The notes under the pieces were generated by a model. It worked only from the letters and a program-made list of their open reading frames with translations, did not search any database and was not told the DNA's origin. Made by a program: the position numbers and the translations under genes. DNA of 64,000 nt from Cloeon dipterum (lineage: Eukaryota > Arthropoda > Insecta > Ephemeroptera > Baetidae), in NCBI RefSeq assembly GCF_949628265.1, contig NC_088786.1:23457681-23521680 (forward strand), given 5' to 3'. Positions 52,601-61,108 of the stretch are shown in pieces. Within the stretch, counting starts at the first letter, position 1, and each line of letters starts with the position of its first letter.

Positions 52601-55096
52601 GAAATGCAAATATTGGCATCTCACTTACTGATATTAACTAATGTAGTGTGTAAGGCATGACATTCATATTAATTTTAAAATAATATTTACCTCCAAATAG
52701 AAGTCAAATGTTAGTGGCACTTCTCTTAGAGTAGCAGACTGTAGAGCATACTTGCGCAAGTTGCATAGAATCTGGTGTTCTTCAAGAAACAACAGGAGTT
52801 GGAACAAGCGTTTGTAGTTAAAAGGCACAGAGCCATCAAGTAAACAATTTCTGAAAAAGACTAATAGGTAAGTTAGAAACTTACTTTCAGTTTTTATTAC
52901 AGTGTGGAGAGTGTCCTTTCCAGTGACGCAAGATACGGGTCAGGTCCAACAGAGAATCCATAATTGAATTGTCTGATCAATTTCCAGGGCAATGGGTAGT
53001 CCCCCAGTCTTCTCACAAGATCCAAACTTGTCTTTGGCAGCTCTACCGGTGCCACTTCAACAATGTGCGGTTCGATGATGTTGTAATCCTTCTTGTCATC
53101 CATGTGGAACTCTTGCGTTTTCAACCTCTTGTCACCTGGTTCAACTGCAGTGAAGCAGTAGTCGATCTTAATGTTCTACATAGATAAGTATTAAGGTTTA
53201 ATAAATGTTATCAGGATTCGTAAGTTGCACAGACCATTTGCTTCATGACAAATAACTCCTGGGTAACTTGAGAATCTCCTTTAGATACTAAGTAGAATTT
53301 GAAAGCAACCACATAATCCAGAAATGTCGGATATTTGCACTCAAGAAGAAACACTTTCTGTCCTGCAGTATCTGGAATTAAAGAGGAAATTAGGGTTTAA
53401 ACGCAGATATTAAAGCAACGCTACTAACTAGGCTCAAGTTTCAATGGACTTTGGTTTTCTTCTCTCAAGATCTTGCCATCTCCAATGATGATGTGTGTTT
53501 CCACCAGAACGCAGCTGCCCTGGTTCCCAATTTTAGGGTTGTAAAGCACATCCAAACCAATACTTTCTTTCACAATCCCATCTTTGTGCTAAGAAAATGA
53601 AATTCAGAATATATTTAAACTAGAATTGACTTTGATTTACCAGAATGAATTCTTGACAGAGAGCACCTGAACCTTCACTGCCAGCATTGCTTTGAATTGT
53701 GATGGAATTGAGTTCTCCACTCAACTCAAGTGGTGGTTTGTCAGAATTGTCTTGGTCGCTTTAAAAGGTTATTCACTTGATAACTATAACTTTCGCATCT
53801 CAAAATGTAGCTTTATACCTGCATTGAGAATAGAGAACCATGAACTTGTGCCGACCGGTTTCATTGTGCTCATTGAGTTCGTTGATGTTGTCGAAGGGCG
53901 CATTGCAGACATCACAGCATAATATGTCAATCTCCTGGGTCGGTGTCAAGTCAATGCTAGTCTTGTTTCTGCGATGAATTGTATGCCGCTGGTCAAGAAA
54001 TGTTTTCCTGTTTTCTTTCAGGACCTGGCTTGGCACACTCCATTCGTGCCTGCTGTTGGGAAGGAGGCCATTTTCTCGCAGAGCCGCATGAATATTTGCC
54101 TTCTTCCTATTTTTCTTTGAAGATTTAGGCTTCTTTGTTGCTGCAGATGCTTCTCGCATGACTAGCTTCTCTTTGCTCAGCCCTCCAGTGCCTAGAGTGA
54201 ACAAATCAATCAGAATTAAAATTATTCAAAGGTAGTTACAGTCCAAGAAGTGAATTTTTGGCGTGGGCTGGCGTGACATAAAAAGCGAGCGACAGTGTGG
54301 CTAGAACCTGATGTGACAGCAGAAGAGGCACCAAGCAGATTTTAAATGGTTTGCCATCTGCACTACTCTCTGATTTGTCACGCTGCCACGCCTGCAGCTC
54401 GGGTAATTTTGCTGACACTTGAAATTCAAACACCTATAGCTATAGACAAAAATTGGCATGCATATAGTTTTTCAGGCGATCCTCCTGTTTAAGAGATTCC
54501 CTGCACTTCCTTGCTTTTTCTTAGGAACCATTTAAAAGAAAAAATAGCGCTGCGTGTTTCTAAATATTGGTATTGAAGATAGCAATTTTAAATTAAAGAG
54601 CTGAGAATATTTCTAAATAATGGTATATTTTTGGAAAAAAACACGTCTGTTGATGTAAATAAAGATACTATGATCAATATCATACCTGGGCGAGCCTCCT
54701 TAGCTGACTTGCTAAGACGAGGAGGCCATACTTGGTTGGAGTTTGCAATGCAGAGTTTAATTTTGTTTTTGTTCATAGCAAATTTGCAATCTTCATCGCT
54801 ATTTTTGTCAGCAACCAAGAGCGATTTGTAGAAGAGATTTGCAATGATGCGGTGAACAGGAAATTTGTAGCCAAAGGGTACAACCGCAGATTTGTAAAGA
54901 GCTTTTAATTCATCATTATGCCAACGACATTGCTCATGCTCCGTCATCCTCCAAAGAAGCAGGTTTGTGTTGTAGGATGCTATTTTGGAAAAAAAAACGA
55001 GATCAATAAATTTTGAACAAAGTAACTGTATATCACTTTACTCATTTTCTTTTTTGAAATTGTCTCCTTTGTGATTTCTTCATTTTTGAATCCCAT
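49634..55096 (-). CDS. MOV10-type SF1 RNA helicase with N-terminal C2H2 zinc finger, 1151 aa
   Basis: Seventeen exons splice in frame to 3456 nt. From the start they are: 55,096-55,042; 54,979-54,686; 54,191-53,819; 53,758-53,641; 53,588-53,429; 53,371-53,235; 53,175-52,901; 52,850-52,691; 52,482-52,349; 52,294-52,127; 51,696-51,400; 51,343-51,218; 51,155-50,962; 50,902-50,745; 50,684-50,563; 50,377-50,077; 50,017-49,634. Helicase motifs: GPPGTGKT (660-667), DECG (780-783), GDPKQL (811-816), NYRSH (862-866), EEFQGQE (987-993), VAVTRA (1028-1033). A C2H2 finger, C209-x2-C212-x12-H225-x5-H231, follows a Lys-rich stretch. MOV10/Armitage helicases are 5'-3' RNA helicases of RNA silencing and transposon or virus control. 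The acidic-box fourth residue is Gly with Cys at the third, versus DEAG in most relatives. Residues 1-116 match nothing I know. The ATG at 55,096 has a good context, but the frame stays open to an acceptor at 55,133. Confidence 0.9.
51952..51983 (+). ncRNA. hammerhead-like core in a helicase intron (decayed)
   Basis: Within the intron at 51,697-52,126, on the strand opposite to the gene, CTAATGA (51,952-51,958) is followed by a GC-rich stretch ggcgccagttgg and then CGAAACACGTC (from 51,978). CGAAAC plus a nearby GTC triplet matches the 3' half and cleavage site of minimal hammerheads. The first strand carries a G-to-A change in the invariant CTGATGA, which would inactivate it. Outer sequences GACTTGT (51,942-51,948) and ACAAAGTC (51,998-52,005) are near-complementary and could form a distal stem. 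Confidence 0.3.
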
Positions 55097-56251
55097 CTTA
55101 GCGATGTACAGTTGGTCTGCCTTCACAGAGAGCTGAAAGGAGAAGAAATTTGTATTGTTGACATTTAAGGAAGTGACATTCCGCTGACCGATTGTTGGAG
55201 TTAATTTTTAAATTTTAATACTCTATTCTGTTGATAAAATTTTGAAATAGGCGACCACTCGAGGATGAAGCCTGGTTTTATTTTTACTCAACTACCTATT
55301 TTGTGTAGTTTATAATTAAATTAATTCAAATCCAATAAGAAGTGAGTCAGAGTGCTGATACAAATCAACGGCTTTTTTTGGTGATACGAATTGTTCCAAA
55401 ATGCTACACAAATCAAGATTTCAATTACCTACCTACTTAAGACTAGCTTTCCTCAATATTTTATCGCAAATTATTTAAGAACAAATTATATTGCTGATAA
55501 CGATTTGTATTCATTTTCATCCTAAGCTTGTTATGGGGTAACGTAAGAAGTAAATTTAAAGTAGAGCTTTACAGGCCAACAGTTTGATTTTCAGATTTTC
55601 TCGAAATAATATTAAACAATATATTGTCAATGATTTTTCCGCTTGATTTCGATTCATGTCAAAGCGATCTAGCAATGGTGCGCGAATTATTAGCTAAATT
55701 TCCCTTCTGGCGATGTCATTATTTCCAATCAGGAGAAAGTGCTCGCCGCTTGATTTACATGCAAATTTAAGCAGATTTTCTCCAAAATTAAAAGGTAACC
55801 CATAGGATTTTTCCCCCTATTTTTATAGATGATAGTATTTCGCATGACAGTAAAAGGATTTTTAACAAATTTGCTTTTAAGTATAATATCACAGCACCCA
55901 GCAGGGTGTGCTAAAATCTAGGGAGTTGTTGTATCTTAAATCAACCTATTATATCCCTGCTCCTTCATTACAAAAAGCGAACCGTCGCGAGAGATACTAA
56001 AAAGGCGTCAGAGAAACTGAAGTTGAGCAGAGCACCAAAAGCACCAATCTCTTTTTCTATTTTTAATGACTCCTTTAAGTTTGTTTCAAATGTTTATAAG
56101 TACGCGGAACAGGAATGCAAAAAATTCGTGATAATAAACGGATTTACACATAAATTTCTTTGAATAATTGAAACCAGGAATCAGGCGGTTTCACGAGTAA
56201 CAATTTGAAGGGGGAAAAGTCTAAATAAAATTGACGAATTGGACTACAGCT

Positions 56252-56280
56252 GATTCGGCCGTTAGTCAACGCCTCATCAG
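56252..56280 (-). ncRNA. hammerhead-like core within a repeat (decayed)
   Basis: Minus strand: CTGATGA from 56,280, a potential stem II GGC-GTT/AAC-G-GCC with a GACT loop and one bulged G, then CGAAT where CGAAA is expected. The flank TTTTGCAGGTAAC matches the repeat near 27.96 kb, so both belong to the same dispersed family. A GTC triplet follows a little downstream, but stem I pairing is poor. Confidence 0.3.
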
Positions 56281-57076
56281 CGACAATAAAATTTTGTTAC
56301 CTGCAAAACAATATCAACACTGTTCTAAATTGTGGTTAATTGTGCCTTCACCGGATGTTGAAAACGTCTATCGAACAGACTTATCAGTAGACTTCTTCCT
56401 TCATGACTAGCAGCTCACGGCTCCCAGCAAGCGGTAAAGGTAACGAGAAAGTCTAAGAAGTAATGCGGCAATTGCGGCCGAGTAATCATTTTGGTGTTTC
56501 CCCAAACTTTTAACGCAGCGCACTGACTCACACAACACACTGACAGACTAAGGTCGAGTTTGCTATGACGTAGGAGTGTTGAGCGTGTTGCGAAAGATTG
56601 CATTGGTGATTATACATATTATCTGTGATTTCGTCACGAGTCGCGAATAAAAGAATTCGTTGATGAGCCTGTTTGTGGTCGTTCATTATCGGTAGGGTAA
56701 TAATGGAATTATTATTTCCATGGGAGCAAGCAGTGCGATTAGTTTAACTAATTTCCGCTAATTTCATTTTATTTCCCAAAAATAGGAAACAAGGGCAAAA
56801 ATAAAATTGGCTGAGTTTGACGCTCGCATATACAGTATGTATCATTTATTTTAACTGTCCCTTTTAATCTTATTATCATTAAAGGATTAAGGAATAAAAG
56901 ATTAAAAAGCATGATCAACAGACTTCTTATTGTTTCCTTTGAGTGGATTAAAAAACGGCTTAGTGTTTATTATTTAAAACTGTGTGTAGCGGAGAAAAAG
57001 ATAATACGATCATACAAAACACACAAACGCAGAGTGTATTATACATACTTTCATGTAATTCCTAGCATTGCAGTCG

Positions 57077-57102
57077 TTTATTTATTTATTTATTTATTTA
57101 TA
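57077..57102. repeat. (TTTA)n microsatellite
   Basis: Six to seven TTTA units, read directly, grading into TATATTTAA. Confidence 0.9.
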
Positions 57103-57262
57103 TATTTAATAATGATTGTTTTAAGTAAATTCATTTAAACTTTTAAATTCTAGTTTTGTAACTCATTGTCAGTTTTTATTTTTTATTTTTATATCATTTT
57201 ATATGTACAAGAATTTGGGATTTGTGCAAAAATCGCAGTATTATTTTTACTATAGGGAACGC

Positions 57263-57319
57263 ACACTTCTCGCTCTGATGGGAAGATTCAATGTTAATCC
57301 CTATCCTAGCGAGAAGTGT
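57263..57319. repeat. inverted repeat with perfect 12-bp arms
   Basis: ACACTTCTCGCT at 57,263-57,274 is perfectly complementary to AGCGAGAAGTGT at 57,308-57,319, separated by 33 nt. It lies about 50 bp left of another inverted repeat, so the pair may be parts of one small transposon-derived block. No function is apparent. Confidence 0.8.
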
Positions 57320-57366
57320 CAGTTGGGCGAAAATGGTGAGTCTGCCATAATATTTATGTAACATGT

Positions 57367-57510
57367 CGTCCTGGTCTCGGTAAAATTGCGCAACGTTTAA
57401 CAAACATTCCAATTTTCACTGTCGAATTGATAGTTGACCTTTTCTTGCAACAAGGAAATTCGCGTTTGGTTGTTGAAAGTTAGTTACGCAATTTTGCCGG
57501 AACCAGGACG
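57367..57510. mobile_element. MITE-like imperfect palindrome
   Basis: The left arm at 57,367-57,390 (CGTCCTGGT..AAAATTGCG) matches the reverse complement of 57,487-57,510 at 21 of 24 positions. Weaker similarity extends inward (aacgtttaacaaaca versus taactttcaacaacca). The centre of about 40 bp is unpaired. Structure and size (about 145 bp) fit a non-autonomous inverted-repeat element. No target duplication was confirmed. Confidence 0.6.
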
Positions 57511-57519
57511 AATGTATTT

Positions 57520-59493
57520 ATTTAAGGTTCGTGTTCATAATTGGTGAGAACATTAAACAATTACATACATAACTCCTTTACGTATCCTTTAGTGAGTGAG
57601 GCTCTTGGCTCTTGCATGAATATGAAAATACGATTTCCATGCCCACCGGCAGACACATCTCGCCAGTTCTTATTATAAGAATTCCATTACATTATAAAAG
57701 TATGGGTGGCAAAAACTGAGTCGGTGGCGAAGTATATATAATTTTACCAAACATATATATTATGTAAATATACATTAGGAGAATGGAATAAAATATTAAT
57801 TTATGATATTTATTTTTTTTTAAATGGGGAATTTAAAGTTAATTTATTAATTTACGATTGTGTTTATATTTTAGTAGATATTTCCAACACCATACTAACA
57901 CTGACAGATCTTGCATGAAAGAAAAATATTTTAACTAACCTCACTATATTGCTTTGTTCTTCTATTTCCTTCATGATAAAACACTCCGTGGATTCCTGCA
58001 CTCATCGCGACCGTCAAGGATGGATGAATGTATCTATCTTCAGCTCTTTTGGCTATATTTCTGGCTCGTCCTAGTCGGTACACATGCTCAGTCTGGACGA
58101 AAACAGTGGTCACGATTATGGCTGTGGATGCACAGCCAGAGCAGAGCCAGGGTCGCTATTCAATTCTCATGTTAGTCTGATAGTCTCTTGGGTCTCTTCA
58201 GACGCGTCAGATGTTTTTTGTTCACAGCTGCGCCTCTTGCGACAATGTAGAGTGCATGACATGCAAGCTGTGGGAGATAACATTTCGTTTCATTTTGTCG
58301 GTTCTCCTCTTTTCCTCAACTTGCGTTACAGTTATGTGTGTTGCGTGTTTCCTCCTGTTTGTTAGCTTTTGAGCAATACCACCTTGTACATACATGTCAA
58401 AATAAAAACGTTCTAACTTCTAACTCCCAACCAGCTCCCAACCGACCACGACTGGCTGAAGCACTAGCACACTAGACTAGAGATAGAGATGAGTAATAAA
58501 CCCGAACCTACACCAACACCAAAGTCACCAACGTGATGCGGTCGCTGCCAGACGTCAGCCCTAGCCTTTGTACTCTTTGTAGTCCTGTTCACTCAAAAGT
58601 GCTAACAATAAGGTGATGTGGGCAAGACTAACATAAGCTAACAAAACTAACATTAACAATAAGAAGTTCTGCAACCACTCATCAATGGCAGGACGAGGGT
58701 TTTTTCAGCCAATCAGAGGTAGCGCGAACAAGAGGTAGAGCAGGTGGAGGAGAAAAGTGGCAAGCTTGTGCGTTTGCGGTCTCTGTCTGATTGGATTTAA
58801 ACAGCGCTCGACCTGCCTTCGGCGAAAAGCTACTAAACTTCTTGGCTTGTTCTCTGCTCTGCTCAAGCTCGCGCCTTGGAAGTTGGGAGGGAGCGGGCTT
58901 AGGGCTAGTTGCTGGTGGAATTGGAATTCTGCAAGAAGTGCAAGTGAGACGATTGACGATTTCCTTCCGTGCTCTTCCGACTTTTAATGTGCTAATTTTT
59001 CCCTAACTTCAGGTTTTAGTCTCCTTGTTATCTGCTTGTTTATGTATTTCATGTCAATTTTTCAAGACAAATTATAAACCCAGCTGTTCTTTTCTGTATC
59101 ACTCCCTTTTCGCGCTCTCTGTTATCAACCAATCGGCTCTTAACTACGCAAGCCCTATGGCCATAGGTTCATTTTCATGATCAATGATAGAGAATGTAGA
59201 ATACACGCACGCTTCACTCCCACTCACATGTTGCGTGGATTGTTCTGTGCGTTTGGAATTTAGCAAGAAACGAGGCAATAGATTATTTTCAGTTTAATTT
59301 GGTTAATTTGTGGAAGTTGGTATGTAAGTTCATTTTTTTAACTTTTATGTATACACATCATATTTTATGGTTATAATGTTAGCAAATAATGTATCTAAAT
59401 ATATTTTACGCGTTATACATACAGTCATACCAAATTATGTATGTACCACATTTTTCACGTTGCATTGATAAAATATTGTAATTTTCATTGCAG
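57520..59493. other. region upstream of ZCCHC9, probable leader exon near its right end
   Basis: The ZCCHC9 coding exon begins after an acceptor (ttttcattgcag) at 59,491-59,493, so a non-coding first exon must lie upstream. Donors are visible near 59,320-59,324 (ggtatgtaagt), making about 59,220-59,323 a plausible leader. A frame at 58,113-57,931 on the minus strand looks protein-like but is not recognised. No other gene is supported. Confidence 0.4.
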
Positions 59494-59514
59494 ACACCAC
59501 AATCACAATAAATC

Positions 59515-60792
59515 ATGACGAGATTTGCTCGAGCAACTGGTTCCAAATCAAGCAATGCTCGGGTCGTCGAAGAAGCTACTTCTTGGGCAGAGATGAAGAA
59601 GCAACTCCTTGAAAACCAGGAATCTGCTTCGCAGTCTTCAAAGGAAATCCAAGAAAAAATCGCAAAGGTCAAATCAAAAAAAGTTGAGAAGGAGGCACCA
59701 ATCAGTGAATGGGCTGAATTTGATTCAAACGCATTATTGAAACCATCTTACTTGGAGCAGCAGAGTGATACAGCAGGCTCAGCCGTTGAAAAGCCCGAAA
59801 TGAAAAAGAAGAAAAATGTCGGCGAAAGAACTGAATCAGCCAAAGAAAAATCAAGTAATACTGTAGGAAAGAAAAAACTGAAATTGGCCAGTCCATCAGG
59901 ATTTTCTCCTAAATTGGACAAGGTTGCTGAAATGGAAAAGATCACACCTGATGCGAATGGTGGCTCTACTGTTGCTTCAAAAAAGAAGATGAAGGGAAAG
60001 AAAAATAAAAAAGAACCTGATATGTCCAAGAAAACTGGTGCAATCGGAAACAATTTAGTTTCTTCTGGGGGACAGAAATTCGCCAAACCTGAAAACCAGG
60101 CAACTTCTAAGAAGAGACGTGCCGAAAAGCAGTTGGAAGGAACTGACCCCAAGCGAAGAAAACCACTATCCGAAACCATTTTTGTTGATGGCAGAAGCAT
60201 AGAAATTGAGATTTATGACGGCTTTCCTGTCCTGAAAGAAGATGCGGCCAGGCTTAGGGAACTCTACAAGAAAATGCTGAAAGAAGGTATACCTAAAGCA
60301 GAGGCAAGGAAAGCCATGAAGCTGGAGAGGAGGAGGGCAGAGAAAGCCTTGAGCAGGGAAAAGAAGAAAGTGTGCTTCCATTGTCGACAGGCAGGCCACA
60401 TGATGACTGATTGCCCGAAGTTGTCAAGCGGCTCATGCGAAGTGTGCTTCAAGTGTGGTTCCACAGAGCACAAAAGTCCCCAGTGCAAGGTCAGCCAAGG
60501 GAATGACTTCAAGTTCAGCACTTGTTTCGTGTGCGGCGAGTCTGGACACATTTCAAGGCAGTGTCCGGACAATCCAAGGGGACTCTATCCTCAAGGTGGT
60601 GGATGCAGAATTTGTGGCGACGTCACCCACTTGAAAAGGGACTGTCCGCAGTTGGTAGAGGAGCGTCAAGAGAAGACGGTGAGAGTGAGCAGCGTAGGAA
60701 ACTACAACTCAATTGAAGATTTGGATGAGAAAAAACCAGCACCTGCAGTCGCGTTGGGTGGCCCAAGAAAGAATAAGCTTATCAAATTTTAA
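59515..60792 (+). CDS. ZCCHC9: ZCCHC9-like zinc-knuckle protein, 425 aa
   Basis: A single uninterrupted coding exon; the ATG lies 21 nt after a splice acceptor. The N-terminal 230 residues are Lys/Ser-rich and low in complexity, with several nuclear or nucleolar localisation-type clusters (KKKMKGKKNKKEP, KKRRAEKQ, KRRK). The C-terminal part holds four CCHC zinc knuckles of form C-x2-C-x4-H-x4-C at residues 287-300, 311-324, 337-350 and 364-377. Their spacing and the linkers CGSTEH, CPDNPRGLY and GGGC are diagnostic of ZCCHC9. The vertebrate protein is a nucleolar RNA-binding factor shorter than this one; the extra length is in the basic N-terminus. Zinc ligands are intact. The gene converges with LIN54, and AATAAA follows at 60,803-60,808. 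Confidence 0.95.
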   Translation: MTRFARATGSKSSNARVVEEATSWAEMKKQLLENQESASQSSKEIQEKIAKVKSKKVEKEAPISEWAEFDSNALLKPSYLEQQSDTAGSAVEKPEMKKKKNVGERTESAKEKSSNTVGKKKLKLASPSGFSPKLDKVAEMEKITPDANGGSTVASKKKMKGKKNKKEPDMSKKTGAIGNNLVSSGGQKFAKPENQATSKKRRAEKQLEGTDPKRRKPLSETIFVDGRSIEIEIYDGFPVLKEDAARLRELYKKMLKEGIPKAEARKAMKLERRRAEKALSREKKKVCFHCRQAGHMMTDCPKLSSGSCEVCFKCGSTEHKSPQCKVSQGNDFKFSTCFVCGESGHISRQCPDNPRGLYPQGGGCRICGDVTHLKRDCPQLVEERQEKTVRVSSVGNYNSIEDLDEKKPAPAVALGGPRKNKLIKF

Positions 60793-60802
60793 GGGTGTAT
60801 AC

Positions 60803-60808
60803 AATAAA
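60803..60808 (+). terminator. polyadenylation signal AATAAA of ZCCHC9
   Basis: Consensus AATAAA starting 11 nt after the ZCCHC9 stop codon. The short distance implies a very short 3' UTR. Confidence 0.6.
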
Positions 60809-61108
60809 ACATCAGTTTCCTAAATTTGTGAATATATTATTTCTTGTAAATGACACAAGTCTTGATTTTAACCTAAATTCCGAGACATTCGATAAAAATC
60901 ACTATAAAATCGAACTTCCAATTATATTCAAAATTTTGTACAAATCATATGGGTTATCTATTCAAATCTGCAGTATTACTAAGAAACAAACAGTAGCAAT
61001 TTCGCTTAATCTTGAGACCACAGCAAGTTGACAATAGGTTTTATTTGAACTTACTCTGAACACTACTCAAGTTGTACCTCAACATTAAAATATTATTGAT
61101 AACATTGT
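60809..61108. other. convergent 3' spacer between ZCCHC9 and LIN54
   Basis: About 300 bp shared by the 3' ends of two convergent genes. A minus-strand AATAAA at 61,040-61,045 fits the end of the LIN54 transcript. The small plus-strand frame here has no recognisable content. Confidence 0.6.

Larger units (their letters stand above)
55097..57250. other. upstream region of the helicase gene, no further gene recognised
   Basis: Includes the rest of the first recognised helicase exon (to 55,133) and a hammerhead-like repeat core near 56.27 kb. A minus-strand frame at 56,415-56,603 ends at a donor-like site (CC|GTGAGC). It could be the 5' leader exon of the helicase transcript, but its phase does not join the next exon as coding sequence. 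A (TTTA)n run lies at about 57,077-57,102. Confidence 0.4.

Noticed and set aside
56415..56603. 62-codon minus-strand frame considered as the first coding exon of the helicase
   Set aside because: Its only donor-like end leaves phase 2, which creates an early stop when joined to the next exon; at best it is 5' leader.
58757..59006. Overlapping plus-strand frames upstream of ZCCHC9
   Set aside because: Two frames overlap in different phases with unremarkable composition; nothing links them to ZCCHC9, whose coding sequence is complete without them.
59748..60572. Long minus-strand frames opposite ZCCHC9
   Set aside because: These are antisense shadows of the Lys-rich ZCCHC9 coding sequence.
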